Positions 19,501 to 29,194 of a stretch of DNA of 64,000 nucleotides are shown here, piece by piece. The stretch is from Leptospira sp. B5-022 (GTDB taxonomy: Bacteria > Spirochaetota > Leptospiria > Leptospirales > Leptospiraceae). The stretch covers positions 186,001 to 250,000 of the forward strand of contig NZ_ANIJ01000032.1 of NCBI RefSeq assembly GCF_000347035.1, read 5' to 3'. The stretch's first letter is position 1; each line of letters begins with the position of its first letter. Made by a program: the position numbers and the translations under genes. The notes under the pieces are model-generated. The model worked only from the letters and a program-made list of their open reading frames with translations. It did no database searches and was not told the DNA's origin.

Positions 19501-20748
19501 ATGCAGACCCTTGCCAAATGGCCTAATCCATCCGAACTTTCTTTTTCAGGTCAAATATATGCCGAAACGGAATTTCCGAACTCTAAAGAATATTTTCAAT
19601 CCGTATTGGCATGGGCAAAGGAGAACGGAGCCGAAGAATACCTTCTAGTTCCCTTAGCAGACTGGGTCCCTTCTTCAAAACTTCTCTCCAGCCTTCCCTC
19701 CTATCCTGTCCGAACACAGGTGGACATTCCTGATCCAGTTTCCTTCTCCTATTTACTCCCACCCGTATTATTCGGGAAAAAACTCTGCTTTTGGATCTCG
19801 GATGAAAAGAGCCTAACGGACTCTTACTTTTGTGTTTTAGGAAAATTAGAAAAATGCCAAGAACACTTAAACAAAATTTTTGGACAAGAGATCCATTGTA
19901 TCCCTGAGATCGTATGGAAAGAAGAAGAGAAACATTCCGATTCTCTATTACTCGAAAGAAAATTATGGGGAAGAAGAGAGAATGGAAAAAGATACTCTTT
20001 CTCCTTTTCCTTAGCAAAGGCGTTTTTTATAGGTTCTTTAACGGATATCAGAGAAATCCACGAATACGAATTAAATTCCCAAAGCTCTTCCGAATTAGAA
20101 ATAGCGATCCAAAAGTTCATATATAAAAGAGCGGACTCCAAATTTTTCTCCCTTCTATCCGCATTGGGAAAGATAGAGTCGGAGAAAGGATTTGTTTTCA
20201 AACCAAAGTTCTATTTTTCCTTCGGACTACAACTTTTGATCCTCGTATGTATTCTTACGGAAGCCTATGAAGAATTAGTTTCTCGGTGGATCGAAGAAAG
20301 GCCGCAAACTAAAGATACATTGCGTAAATTGGAAGAATGGACCGAAAAAGAATCCCATCCGAAAACGGAAGTCGGAATGGAAGCGATCTTCGAGGAAAGA
20401 GTCGTCCGTTTATTGGATAAATATTCCGGCCGATCCGACAGATTCCTTCTTACAAGATTGGAAGAAGAATATTCACATTCTCAAATTCGCGTATCCGAAC
20501 ATTTCCAACTTAGAAAGAAGGAGCTGGAAGAAAAGCTGATCCCTGACCTTCTCACCCAAATGGAATCCCATTCTAAACTTTCCTTCCCGGATGAACTCAA
20601 ATCTGAATGGGAAAATTTAGGAAAAACATTACAGTCTCGTCTGGAAAATCTTCTATTAGAAAGAAAAAATTTACCAACTTTTGAACAAAATGGGAATGGA
20701 AAAACGCCCGAAAGCTGGAACAATCTTCTTGGGCAAAGGTCTGATTAA
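19501..20748 (+). CDS. Hypothetical protein, 415 residues, one hydrophobic segment
   Basis: I do not recognise the family. The ATG at 19501 follows GGGAG with 6 bases between, and is preferred over the open frame from 19462. The first 190 residues mix beta and helix (with a SEKSLTDSYFCVLGK-type core); a single hydrophobic helix lies near residues 238-257 (LQLLILVCILTEAYEE). The rest is highly charged helix (Glu, Lys, Arg), probably coiled coil. Layout would fit a protein with one membrane span and a cytoplasmic helical tail. It sits between glnA and tRNA-Met without any partner. No catalytic motif visible. Confidence 0.68.
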   Translation: MQTLAKWPNPSELSFSGQIYAETEFPNSKEYFQSVLAWAKENGAEEYLLVPLADWVPSSKLLSSLPSYPVRTQVDIPDPVSFSYLLPPVLFGKKLCFWISDEKSLTDSYFCVLGKLEKCQEHLNKIFGQEIHCIPEIVWKEEEKHSDSLLLERKLWGRRENGKRYSFSFSLAKAFFIGSLTDIREIHEYELNSQSSSELEIAIQKFIYKRADSKFFSLLSALGKIESEKGFVFKPKFYFSFGLQLLILVCILTEAYEELVSRWIEERPQTKDTLRKLEEWTEKESHPKTEVGMEAIFEERVVRLLDKYSGRSDRFLLTRLEEEYSHSQIRVSEHFQLRKKELEEKLIPDLLTQMESHSKLSFPDELKSEWENLGKTLQSRLENLLLERKNLPTFEQNGNGKTPESWNNLLGQRSD

Positions 20749-20839
20749 AGAATATAAGGCCAGATTATCCTAGGAAAGGTTTCGGATCTCCCGGAGAGAA
20801 ATCTTTGACAAGGCCGGTAATTCAAAAAAAATGACCGGT

Positions 20840-20860
20840 AAATACCTCTCAGAGGTATTT
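20840..20860. promoter_or_regulatory. Perfect 21-base palindrome upstream of tRNA-Met
   Basis: AAATACCTCT-C-AGAGGTATTT, a perfect 10-bp inverted repeat with a single central base, ending 12 bases before the tRNA. It is followed directly by CCTAGGAA, and the same TCCTAGGAAA occurs near 20769. Further upstream CCGGT (20814-20818) and ACCGG (20834-20838) also pair. The lack of a T-run argues against a terminator; an operator or processing structure is possible. Confidence 0.45.
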
Positions 20861-20871
20861 CCTAGGAATAA

Positions 20872-20946
<75 letters not shown>

Positions 20947-20969
20947 GGTCCTTTGGAGAAAACACACCC

Positions 20970-21257
20970 ATGAAAAAAACAATTCTTGCGACCGTAATAT
21001 TGCTAGCCACGGTTTTCACCGGATTCTCCTCCGTTTCCGCTCAAAGCCAAGCATGCAATCAGATCTGTGATTTTTATACAAACTGTGTAGAAGGGCAAAA
21101 AAAACTTAGCGCTGCAGATAAACAAAAAGTCGGAGCCGGATGTTTAAATACCTGCCGCAAAAATTATACAGCGGTTACTTCTTGTTATGAAACACATGCA
21201 GGTCAATGTACAGCCTTCAACTCCTGCTTGATGGAAAGTTATAAAGGAAAAAAATAA
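20970..21257 (+). CDS. Small secreted 8-Cys protein
   Basis: 95 residues with a clear signal peptide (KK, hydrophobic 5-18, cleavage near VSAQS). The mature part has eight cysteines arranged as C-x3-C-x6-C, then C-x3-C, C, and C-x6-C, which suggests four disulphides in a small helical bundle. Leptospires carry families of such Cys-rich proteins; function unknown. GGAG lies 10 bases upstream of the ATG. It lies 23 bases downstream of tRNA-Met and could be co-transcribed with it. Confidence 0.82.
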   Translation: MKKTILATVILLATVFTGFSSVSAQSQACNQICDFYTNCVEGQKKLSAADKQKVGAGCLNTCRKNYTAVTSCYETHAGQCTAFNSCLMESYKGKK

Positions 21258-21339
21258 TCCTTATCGTTTGCACCAAAACTTAAGTTCTTGATACGTCTAT
21301 GATCCCGGGTATAAAGAGCCGGGACGTAACAGTAGACTC

Positions 21340-22476
21340 TTAGCCAATCCGATCGGGTACTTGAAAAAATGCCCGATCGAAATCCTTAAAGACCGGGTCC
21401 AGTCCCTTCTTCTTTAACATCTCCGTAAATTCTTGGATCTTTCTCGTATCTTCTATCTCGAATTGTTTTAATTCTTCTCCGCCGGAATAACCTCCGGGAT
21501 CCGTTCTAGATTCCACGGACATATGAGTGATCGGCATTCCTGCCAAATGGTTTCGCATCCGAACGGATTCTCTAGTGGATTGTACAAGTCCACTGTCCGG
21601 TAAAAAAAGACGGAGCGCGAATAAAAATCGAACATACTCTCTATCGGATACAGAGATCGTTTTATCGAACTCACCTTCCGCCGGTCTCATCCGAGGAAGG
21701 GAAACTTGGATCGTAGTTCTCCAATATTTTTTAGAAAGATAATGTGCATGTTCAGCAAGACGGAACATTTCTCCGTATGGATCAGAAAGTCCGAGAAGCG
21801 CTCCTACTCCGATACGTCGAAAGCCGGCAAGCCCACCTCTATCCGGAGCCTCTAGTCTGTATCTCATATTCTTTTTCATCCCACGCAGATGATATTTGGA
21901 ATAGACCTCCGGATCATAGGTCTCTTGGTAGACTACCAGACCTTCCACTCCTTCCCCGATCAATACCTCGTATTTTTCCCGGTCCATAGGGTAAATTTCT
22001 ATGGAGATGGAATCGAAATATGCTTTTAAGACCCTCACCGCGGATTTTAAATATTCTAAATTTGTAATAGAGTAATCTTCTCCGGTTAATATCAGAACAT
22101 GCCTGATCCCTTTGGAATAAAGAACTTCCGACTCGGCCAGGATCTCCGACTCGTTTAATGTTTTTCTGGGGATCTTATTCTCAAAACTGAATCCGCAATA
22201 AACACAGGAGGACCTACATTCGTTGGAAAGATACATCGGCATATAGAGAGAGATCGTATTGCCGAATCTTTTTTTGGTCCAGCTTAGAGAAAGCTGGGCC
22301 ATTTCTTCCAAATAAAGATCGGCAGTCGGATGCAATAAAGAAAGATATTCTTCGAAATTGAGCGTTTTCCCGGAAGATGAGGTATGGAGTGCGGACTCTA
22401 TATCTATATTAGATTTAGATAATACTCTTTCCTTCGCTTCCGAGAAGGAGATCTTGTCAAATAACTCCGTGTACAT
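21340..22476 (-). CDS. thiH: 2-iminoacetate synthase (tyrosine lyase) ThiH
   Basis: Radical SAM enzyme that cleaves tyrosine to dehydroglycine for thiazole formation in anaerobic-type thiamine synthesis. The radical SAM triad is CRSSCVYC (about residues 88-95), preceded by the family's [10 protein letters not shown]. The 378-residue length is normal. The start overlaps thiG by 20 bases, so it is coupled to it. Use of ThiH rather than ThiO means the glycine imine comes from Tyr. Other thiazole partners (thiS, thiF) are not in the window. Confidence 0.95.
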   Translation of the reverse strand: MYTELFDKISFSEAKERVLSKSNIDIESALHTSSSGKTLNFEEYLSLLHPTADLYLEEMAQLSLSWTKKRFGNTISLYMPMYLSNECRSSCVYCGFSFENKIPRKTLNESEILAESEVLYSKGIRHVLILTGEDYSITNLEYLKSAVRVLKAYFDSISIEIYPMDREKYEVLIGEGVEGLVVYQETYDPEVYSKYHLRGMKKNMRYRLEAPDRGGLAGFRRIGVGALLGLSDPYGEMFRLAEHAHYLSKKYWRTTIQVSLPRMRPAEGEFDKTISVSDREYVRFLFALRLFLPDSGLVQSTRESVRMRNHLAGMPITHMSVESRTDPGGYSGGEELKQFEIEDTRKIQEFTEMLKKKGLDPVFKDFDRAFFQVPDRIG

Positions 22477-23269
22477 TTCTAGATTCTTCTTCTAAAAATC
22501 CTGTGAGAGGACTGGAAGCCGATGCTTTTTTGGATCGGGAAGTTCCGGAATTGGAGTATAATCTGGAAATCCTACCCGCTTCCGTTGCAAGTTTGAAAGC
22601 GTACGCTGTTTTGGCAGGATCTTTTGCGATCGCGATCGCCGTATTTACTAAAACCGCATCCGCTCCCAACTCCATTGCTTGGGCGGCATGGGAAGGAAGG
22701 CCGAGCCCTGCATCGACCACTACCGGTATATTGGATTGTTCTATAATAATTTCTAAATTTGCCAGGGTGCGAATGCCTTGGTTAGTCCCAATCGGAGAAC
22801 CGAGAGGCATTACAGTGGCACACCCCGCTTCTTCCAAATGTTTACAAAGGATCGGATCAGCGTTGATATAAGGTAGGACATGAAATCCCTCCTTTACCAG
22901 GATCTGGGCGGCCTTGAGTGTTTCGATCGGATCCGGAAGAAGGTAAACCGGATCGGGGGTCACCTCTAGTTTTACCCAATTACCCCCACCTAATTCTCTG
23001 GAAAGTCTTGCAAGACGGACCGCTTCCTCCGCATCCCGGGCGCCGCTCGTATTCGGTAAAAGTAATATTTTTTCCCGATCGATCTTAGTCAGAATATCGT
23101 CTTGGGGCGAAGACAGGTCTACTCTACGAAGAGCGACAGTCACTACTTCCGTTCCGGAAGAATGGATCGCTTGTTCCAAAGCGGTACCGGAAGAGAATTT
23201 GCCGGTACCCAAAAACAGCCTGGATTTGAACCTTCTGCCTGCGATGATTAGATCGTCTGATTCCGCCAC
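22457..23269 (-). CDS. thiG: Thiazole synthase ThiG
   Basis: Condenses deoxyxylulose phosphate, dehydroglycine and ThiS-thiocarboxylate to thiazole phosphate. TIM-barrel of 270 residues with FLGTGKFSS (about 19-27), the Schiff-base Lys in [10 protein letters not shown] (about 96-105), and the phosphate-binding [23 protein letters not shown] split over about 183-205. The C-terminus is longer than in E. coli by a Ser-rich tail. It starts 9 bases after smc, so the order of transcription is smc-thiG-thiH. No TPP riboswitch sequence is visible between smc and thiG because there is no room for one. Confidence 0.96.
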   Translation of the reverse strand: MAESDDLIIAGRRFKSRLFLGTGKFSSGTALEQAIHSSGTEVVTVALRRVDLSSPQDDILTKIDREKILLLPNTSGARDAEEAVRLARLSRELGGGNWVKLEVTPDPVYLLPDPIETLKAAQILVKEGFHVLPYINADPILCKHLEEAGCATVMPLGSPIGTNQGIRTLANLEIIIEQSNIPVVVDAGLGLPSHAAQAMELGADAVLVNTAIAIAKDPAKTAYAFKLATEAGRISRLYSNSGTSRSKKASASSPLTGFLEEESRNVHGVI

Positions 23270-23278
23270 AATTCCAGA

Positions 23279-26062
23279 TTATACTGCTTCTGTCGCTCTT
23301 CCAGCAAAATCTCTGGCTTCGTCCAGTCTCAAGCTGATAATTTTGGAAATTCCAGGCTCTTCGTTTGTGACCCCGAAAATGGAATTTGCCCTGTGGATCG
23401 TAGACTGAGCGTGAGTGATCACCACAAACTGTGACTTGTCCTTGAACTTGTCCAAGATCTGGCAGAATCGAAGCTTATTCGCCTCGTCGAGTGCTGCATC
23501 GATCTCATCCAAGAAACAAAATGGAGAAGGTTTTACCATATAGATCGCGAATAACAACGCGATCGCTGTTAAGGATTTTTCTCCACCCGATAAAAGCCTA
23601 AGGTTCTGGACATGTTTACCGGGAGGTTCCGCCATAATCTCGATGCCGGCATTTAAGCTGTCTTCTCCGTCCACGAGTTCGAGCATCGCTCTTCCCCCAT
23701 TAAACAAAGTGGAGAAGGTTTCCTGGAAATTTTCTTTGATCCTTTCGAATGTTTCTCTGAAAAGTTTTTCGGACTCTTCGTTGATATTTTTCAGGATCTC
23801 CGTGATATCGTTTTTGGATCTTTCGATATCTTCTTTTTGAGTACGATGGTGTTCGTAGATCTCTTTTACATTTCGATATTCTTCGATAGAAAGAGGGTTA
23901 ATGGAACCCAACATCTGGATATCGGATTTTAAACGTTTGAGCTTGGTCTCGCTCTCTCCCTTTTCAGGTTTTTTGTCTTTGAACTCGTCGGCAAGTTCCT
24001 GTTCGGAGATGGAATAATCGTTGTACAATTCTTCGGAGAAGGATTCGAGTTGGACCTTATAAACCGAGACCGCCTTTTCCTTTTCGGTCAAGATCGGGAA
24101 TAAGTTCTTATAATCTTCCTGGTTTTTCTGGATCTCGTTTTTTAAACCTTGGATCTCTTTTACGATATTCCTGAGCGCTTCTTTTTCGGAATCCAAAGCT
24201 CGGCTCATTTCTAAAAATTCATTGTATCTGTTCTCGATCTGTTGTTCCAGTTCGATCACTTCTTTTTCGAATTCCGTTTTTTTAAAGCCTAAAGTTTTAA
24301 TGGACTCTTGTGCTGCCAAGATCCTCTTTTGGGTCTCTTCTATCCTTTCGGAAAGAGATTTGCCGGAATCTAATTTAGCATTCCTCTCGGAATTTAATTC
24401 TAAGATCCTTTTTTCTAAATAAACGATCTTTTCACGGATATTCTCCGCTTCCTCTCGTAAAGATTCAATGGCAAGTCCGGATTCTTTGATAGACCTGGTC
24501 AGATTTTCGTTCTCTAAGATCAGATCTTCGATCTCTTGGTCTAAACCTTCTTTTTGGGATAAAAATCCGTCCCTATCGAATAATAAACTGCGGATGCTGT
24601 CTTCCAAGGAGAAATATTCCCCCAACTGAGATCTGAACTTTTCCGTTTCTAGTTTCCCGGCTAGGTAGGAGATCTTGTTTTTAGTTTCTTCTCCGCTATA
24701 CGAATCCAATGCGGATTTTAATTCCGCTTCTACGGAATGGATCCTGTCTGCTTCTCCGAGTAGGAGTTCCTTCAGACGATTTCTTTCCGCTTCCGTGGAT
24801 TGGGCTTCTTTTTTACGGGATTCCAATTGGGAGATGAGATCAAAAATGACTTCTTTTAGTCTTTCTCTCAGTTCCACATGTCGTTTGTCATTGGACTGGA
24901 TCTTTGTTTCCTTTTCTTGGATGGAAGTATTCTCCGCCTCTATCTTGGATTCTATCCCCGTTTTATTCTTACGAAGGTCCTCGATGCCAAGCTCTAAGGA
25001 TTTACTTTCTCCTTCCAGATCAATCGCTTCTTTTTCCAGCTTTTCTTTTTCGATCTGCAGAAGACTCTGAGCGGATTCTTCCTTAGTTAAGGATTCTCTA
25101 ATGTCGGATATACGATCGGAATAATCTAGGATAATCCCTTTATTACTCTCTACCTTGTCTTTTTGGATCTGGGTTTGGGTGAGATGATCCAAAAGTTTTT
25201 TATCGATCTCAGCGACCTTCTTCTCCAAGTCGGACTTTTGATGGTCCAACTCTTCGATCCTTCCGGTTTCGGAAGAGATCATTTCCAAAAGAACTCTGTT
25301 CTTTTCTTTGATCTCTTTTAATTCGTTTTCGGAGGTTTCAAATTTTCTCGTAAGAGTGGAAAACTTGATATAACGGATGATCTTGTCCGTTTCGTCCAAC
25401 TCTTGCTTGAGTCGGAAATATTCTTCGGCCTTCTCCGCTTGTTTTTCCTTAACTTCCATTTCCTTTTTCATCGTATTCATAATGTCTTGGATACGAAGAA
25501 GGTTTTGGTTGGTGTCCGAAAGTTTTTTGAGAGCCTCTTGTCTTTCCATCTTGAATCTGGAAATACCTGCAGCCTCTTCGAAGATCAGCCTTCTCTCTTC
25601 CGGTTTGGAATGAAGGATACGATCCACTTTTCCTTGTTCCATAATGGAATAGCTGGATTTTCCGATCCCTGTATCGAGGAGGATCTTTTCGATTTCCTTA
25701 CGTTGGACGCGAGAATCGTTTATTAGATATTCGTTATTTCCATCCGCGTATAATCTGCGGGTCAATTTGATGGTTGGATAATCCATCTTGATCAGTTTGG
25801 AAGAATTATCGAAGACAACGCTGACTTCCGCAAAACCCGCAGGCTTACGAGCTTCGGAACCGTGAAAGATGACATCATCCATCTTATCACCTCGAAGACC
25901 CTTGGCGGATTTTTCGCCGAAGACCCATTTTAAAGCGTCGACTATATTCGATTTTCCGGAACCGTTAGGTCCTACAACTGCGGTAAATCCCGGATCGAGA
26001 AGGACTTCCGTCTCGTCCGCAAAGGTCTTGAATCCAACAATATTCAGGCTTTTAAGATACAT
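23279..26062 (-). CDS. smc: Chromosome segregation ATPase SMC, short form
   Basis: 927 residues from the ATG at 26062 (MYLKSLN); an upstream in-frame codon at 26098 adds 12 residues that do not fit the family. Head motifs are complete: Walker [10 protein letters not shown] (31-39), Q-loop region, the signature [18 protein letters not shown] (near 815-832) and Walker [16 protein letters not shown]. The arms are long coiled coils (about 170-450 and 500-770). Bacterial SMCs are usually near 1150-1200 residues with a globular hinge of about 150; here only some 50 non-coil residues (about 450-500) sit in the middle and I cannot recognise a hinge. Role: DNA loop formation and chromosome compaction, with ScpA/ScpB elsewhere. 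First gene of smc-thiG-thiH. Confidence 0.9.
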   Translation of the reverse strand: MYLKSLNIVGFKTFADETEVLLDPGFTAVVGPNGSGKSNIVDALKWVFGEKSAKGLRGDKMDDVIFHGSEARKPAGFAEVSVVFDNSSKLIKMDYPTIKLTRRLYADGNNEYLINDSRVQRKEIEKILLDTGIGKSSYSIMEQGKVDRILHSKPEERRLIFEEAAGISRFKMERQEALKKLSDTNQNLLRIQDIMNTMKKEMEVKEKQAEKAEEYFRLKQELDETDKIIRYIKFSTLTRKFETSENELKEIKEKNRVLLEMISSETGRIEELDHQKSDLEKKVAEIDKKLLDHLTQTQIQKDKVESNKGIILDYSDRISDIRESLTKEESAQSLLQIEKEKLEKEAIDLEGESKSLELGIEDLRKNKTGIESKIEAENTSIQEKETKIQSNDKRHVELRERLKEVIFDLISQLESRKKEAQSTEAERNRLKELLLGEADRIHSVEAELKSALDSYSGEETKNKISYLAGKLETEKFRSQLGEYFSLEDSIRSLLFDRDGFLSQKEGLDQEIEDLILENENLTRSIKESGLAIESLREEAENIREKIVYLEKRILELNSERNAKLDSGKSLSERIEETQKRILAAQESIKTLGFKKTEFEKEVIELEQQIENRYNEFLEMSRALDSEKEALRNIVKEIQGLKNEIQKNQEDYKNLFPILTEKEKAVSVYKVQLESFSEELYNDYSISEQELADEFKDKKPEKGESETKLKRLKSDIQMLGSINPLSIEEYRNVKEIYEHHRTQKEDIERSKNDITEILKNINEESEKLFRETFERIKENFQETFSTLFNGGRAMLELVDGEDSLNAGIEIMAEPPGKHVQNLRLLSGGEKSLTAIALLFAIYMVKPSPFCFLDEIDAALDEANKLRFCQILDKFKDKSQFVVITHAQSTIHRANSIFGVTNEEPGISKIISLRLDEARDFAGRATEAV

Positions 26063-26139
26063 ATGTATTTTTGTGTTTCTTTGGGAAATTGATTGCAAGT
26101 GACCAGAATCGGGCGGACTCTGGAATGCTTAGGAGTATT

Positions 26140-27963
26140 ATGTCTCACGATCTCCCGGAAAAAACAAGAGAAATATTCGGGAAAAAGCCCTATCTCAGCC
26201 TGTATTTCCAAAATCCTCCAACCGAGCCGTTGGAGTTCCGACTAGAGGCTGCCAAAAACCAAAACGAGTTCTTTCTCTCCAAAAAAGGGAGGGCCTTGGC
26301 AAGTTCAGTTTCTCCCCTTACCCAAGCAAAACGCCAAGTGGATTCCGTTTTCATTCAATCCACCGATCTCGTAGCAATTTTAGGGCTCGGAAATCCGCAT
26401 TTGATCCGAGAAGTAGAATCCAAATTAGAACCCGGCCAAATTTTATTACTCATAGACAAGGACAAAGACCTACTCTTTCCACTTTGGGAAGAATGGCTGG
26501 AACCGGTGATGGAAGTCCCGGGAAAACATTTGTTCTTGGGAGAAAATTCACTCTCTCTTCTTTGGAATTATCTGGAGTCCCTTCCGGTGGAAAGAGTTTC
26601 CGGCATCAGGATACTACGAAACGCAGCAAGCGTTTCCTTGGAAGAAATGTTCTATGCGGAAACGGATATAAGACTTCGAAAAATTTTATCGTCTAAGATG
26701 AGTGACCTACTCACCAAATTCGAATTCGAAAGGATTTGGGTGAGAAATTCTCTCGTAAACACGGCAAACTTTCTGTCGCCGCCGAGCCCAAGGACAAAAA
26801 TCGAGTTTTTAAAAGAAAAATTTAACGGAACACCATCCCTACTCGTATCCGCAGGACCGAACCTGCGCAGACAATGTGAATGGATTAAAACTATTAGAGA
26901 TAAGGTTTTTGTAATGTCCTGCGATACGTCTCTCAAAGTTCTTCTCAAATATGGGATCGTACCTGACGGAGTAATGACATTGGACGCACAAACGCATTCC
27001 GTATTCCATTTTTTAGGAGAGGATACGTCCTCAATCCCGTTATTCGCGGACCTGGTTAGTTCCCCTCCTATATTAAGAAATTTGAAATTTAAATCCATAG
27101 TCCATAGTATTACCGCAAAATATCTGGTAGATGCTTCCGGAGAATTAAAAAGAGAAGCGACCGCAGGAAGTTCCAGTGCGGAGTCACTGCTTGGTCCGAT
27201 CGGAGACATCCAATCCGGAGGAAGTGTCGCCACGACCGCATTCGATCTACTCAGAAGCCTTGGATGTAAACCCTGCTTTTTGGTCGGCCAAGATCTGGCC
27301 TATTCCGGCAGAGAGATCCATTCCACAGGAACTCACCATAACGAAAAATGGCTTACTTTACTTTCCAGAAGAACAAGTTTAGAAAAAATCAATGAAGCAG
27401 TGGTCCGAAAAAGAGATACAAGATACGTCCCTTCCGTCACTGGAGGAGAAGTATTGACGGATTATGTTTTGGACTTGTACAGACATTGGTTCGAAGAATC
27501 TTGTAAGTCCTTGGACTTTCCGGTATATAATGTAAACACACAAGGCGCCAAAATAGAAAATGCACAAAATATAGGACCGGAAGAAGCCACACGGATCCTA
27601 AGCGGATTCCAAAATCACAAATACTTTTGGAAAGAATTCCCTGCCTGGAAACCGGAATTGATTAACGAAACCTTGGTGGGATCTCCTACGGATTTCAAAA
27701 AAGAATTATTAGAAACAATCGATAGGATCAAAAACGAATTCTCCAAATCGGAAAAAAAAGAAGAAGTTTATGCAGATCTACTTTCTCTTTTTCGAAACAC
27801 ATTAGGAAAATGGGAAGATCTCAGATATCTTATCCGAAAAACGGAAGTATATATTCTCCGCCATAAAGATAAACTGGATGAAGCCCGCAAAAAAGAACTT
27901 TTCTTGGGCGCAATACTCAAAGAGTTCACTATGCTCCGCAGAAAACTTATAGCTGGAAGCTAG
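26140..27963 (+). CDS. DUF115 / motility accessory factor-like protein
   Basis: 607 residues. The central domain matches the DUF115/MptE-like fold seen in motility accessory factors: LLVSAGPNLRRQCEWIK, then VFVMSCDTSLKVLLKYGI, PDGVMTLDAQ, and later CFLVGQDLAYSG. In Campylobacter and other bacteria such proteins are involved in flagellin glycosylation with nonulosonic acids (family knowledge). I choose the ATG at 26140 because AGGAG precedes it by 4-5 bases; the ATG at 26125 and a longer open frame from 26071 are alternatives. Divergent from smc with 77 bases between. No sugar-synthesis genes are near, so a link to flagella is inference. Confidence 0.82.
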   Translation: MSHDLPEKTREIFGKKPYLSLYFQNPPTEPLEFRLEAAKNQNEFFLSKKGRALASSVSPLTQAKRQVDSVFIQSTDLVAILGLGNPHLIREVESKLEPGQILLLIDKDKDLLFPLWEEWLEPVMEVPGKHLFLGENSLSLLWNYLESLPVERVSGIRILRNAASVSLEEMFYAETDIRLRKILSSKMSDLLTKFEFERIWVRNSLVNTANFLSPPSPRTKIEFLKEKFNGTPSLLVSAGPNLRRQCEWIKTIRDKVFVMSCDTSLKVLLKYGIVPDGVMTLDAQTHSVFHFLGEDTSSIPLFADLVSSPPILRNLKFKSIVHSITAKYLVDASGELKREATAGSSSAESLLGPIGDIQSGGSVATTAFDLLRSLGCKPCFLVGQDLAYSGREIHSTGTHHNEKWLTLLSRRTSLEKINEAVVRKRDTRYVPSVTGGEVLTDYVLDLYRHWFEESCKSLDFPVYNVNTQGAKIENAQNIGPEEATRILSGFQNHKYFWKEFPAWKPELINETLVGSPTDFKKELLETIDRIKNEFSKSEKKEEVYADLLSLFRNTLGKWEDLRYLIRKTEVYILRHKDKLDEARKKELFLGAILKEFTMLRRKLIAGS

Positions 27964-27965
27964 TT

Positions 27966-28071
27966 TTTTCGCACAGAGCTCACAGAGAACACGGAGTATA
28001 GGAAGTATTTGCAGATAAAAAAACCGTATACCTTTTAATTCCTCCATGACCTCGGTTCTCTCCGTCCGAAC
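27966..28071. repeat. CACAGAG-type repeat element, copy 3 (right arm degenerate)
   Basis: Left arm TTTTCGCACAGAGCTCACAG, continuing AGAACACGGAG (27967-27997), starts 3 bases after the DUF115 stop. The right arm is weak: TCGGTTCTCTCCGTCCGAAC (28052-28071). The centre lacks the TGTAGGA core. It fills the spacer before the kinase gene. Confidence 0.65.
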
Positions 28072-28127
28072 TCGCCTTCTTATATCCCCAAAAAATCCTA
28101 TGAATCCTCTTCCCTTCTTAAATACTA

Positions 28128-29186
28128 GTGGAGATGGAAACCCCTGGGAAAGAATTCTACAATCGACTGGATATAGACTCCGTTTTGTCGGCGGTAGAAG
28201 ATGCGGGTTTTTCCGTTTCAGGACACTGCCTTGCCTTAAACAGCTTAGAGAACAGAGTCTACGATGTAGGCTTGGAAGAAGGCGGAAGGCTTGTAGTAAA
28301 ATTTTATCGTCCGGGACGTTGGACTCTGGATCAAATATTAGAAGAACATTCTTTTCTAAAGGAGTTGGAGGAAGGAGAAATACCTGTAGTCGCTCCCCTG
28401 ACTTTGGAAAACGGAGTCACAGTCCGAGAAACGAAGGGAATTTATTATACGATCTGGCCTCTACAAAAAGGAAGACTGGTAGAAGAGCTGGACAAAAACA
28501 ATTTAGTCCAAATAGGAAGACTACTCGCCAGAATACACAATATAGGCGCATCTAAACAGGCAAAACATAGAATACAATACAATCTGAAAAATTTCGGCGA
28601 GGAGCCATTGCGGTTTTTAAAAGAGAAGGAGTTCCTGCCCGCTCATCTATGGAAAAGATACGAAATAGCGGCCAGCAGGATATTTCACTCATTCTCCGAA
28701 GCTTCCAAAGATATGCCGTTCCATCGGATCCACGGAGATTGCCATAAAGGAAATTTAATACAGACATCCGACGGACTATGCTTTATAGACTTCGACGATT
28801 TTGTGACCGGGCCGGCAGTACAGGATTTTTGGATGCTTCTTCCTTTCGGCGACTCCTCTTCCGAATACGAAAGAGAGATCTTTTTAGAAGGCTACCGCGA
28901 GTTTCGGGAATTTCGCCATTCTTGGTTCGATCTCGTGGAACCATTACGAGGTTTACGCTATATCCATTATTCTGCATGGATCGCAAAACGCTGGGAAGAT
29001 CCTTCTTTCCCGAATGCGTTTCCTCATTTCGGGACCGAAGAATATTGGGAAAAAGAAACCCAGGATCTGGAAAGATTGGGTTCGGATCTTCCTGTATCTT
29101 CCGAGTCGGATGGCAGGAACTCTTTTGGTAAAACGGAAGAGTCCCAACTTACGAATAAGGACTTTTTCTGGGATATGGAGGATTAG
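28128..29186 (+). CDS. srkA: SrkA/RdoA-like stress-response kinase (APH fold)
   Basis: 352 residues of the YihE/SrkA type, a Ser/Thr kinase with the aminoglycoside phosphotransferase fold that in E. coli protects cells from stress-induced death. Motifs: LENRVYDVGLEEGGRLVVKFYRPGRW pattern near residues 40-66 with the ATP Lys, the catalytic loop RIHGDCHKGNLIQ (about 203-215) and metal-binding FIDFDDFVTGPAVQDFW region (about 222-236). The start may be GTG 28128 or the ATG two codons later; neither has a strong ribosome site. The last 40 residues are a Ser/Asn-rich tail beyond the E. coli end. Convergent with the Fic gene, 8 bases apart. Confidence 0.9.
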   Translation: MEMETPGKEFYNRLDIDSVLSAVEDAGFSVSGHCLALNSLENRVYDVGLEEGGRLVVKFYRPGRWTLDQILEEHSFLKELEEGEIPVVAPLTLENGVTVRETKGIYYTIWPLQKGRLVEELDKNNLVQIGRLLARIHNIGASKQAKHRIQYNLKNFGEEPLRFLKEKEFLPAHLWKRYEIAASRIFHSFSEASKDMPFHRIHGDCHKGNLIQTSDGLCFIDFDDFVTGPAVQDFWMLLPFGDSSSEYEREIFLEGYREFREFRHSWFDLVEPLRGLRYIHYSAWIAKRWEDPSFPNAFPHFGTEEYWEKETQDLERLGSDLPVSSESDGRNSFGKTEESQLTNKDFFWDMED

Positions 29187-29194
29187 GAGGTTAA

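Noticed and set aside
20805..20810. TTGACA as -35 box for tRNA-Met
   Set aside because: There is no -10-like hexamer 16-18 bases downstream, only a run of A.
21258..21339. Hairpin TCCCGG/CCGGGA region between the 8-Cys gene and thiH as a terminator
   Set aside because: The pairing is broken by unpaired stretches and no T-run follows on either strand.
24222..25070. Ser/Phe-rich plus-strand frames opposite smc
   Set aside because: Antisense of coiled-coil codons; no ribosome sites and no domain.
28046..28555. A 169-codon plus-strand frame overlapping the SrkA-like gene
   Set aside because: Arg-rich out-of-frame shadow; the SrkA frame has full kinase motifs.
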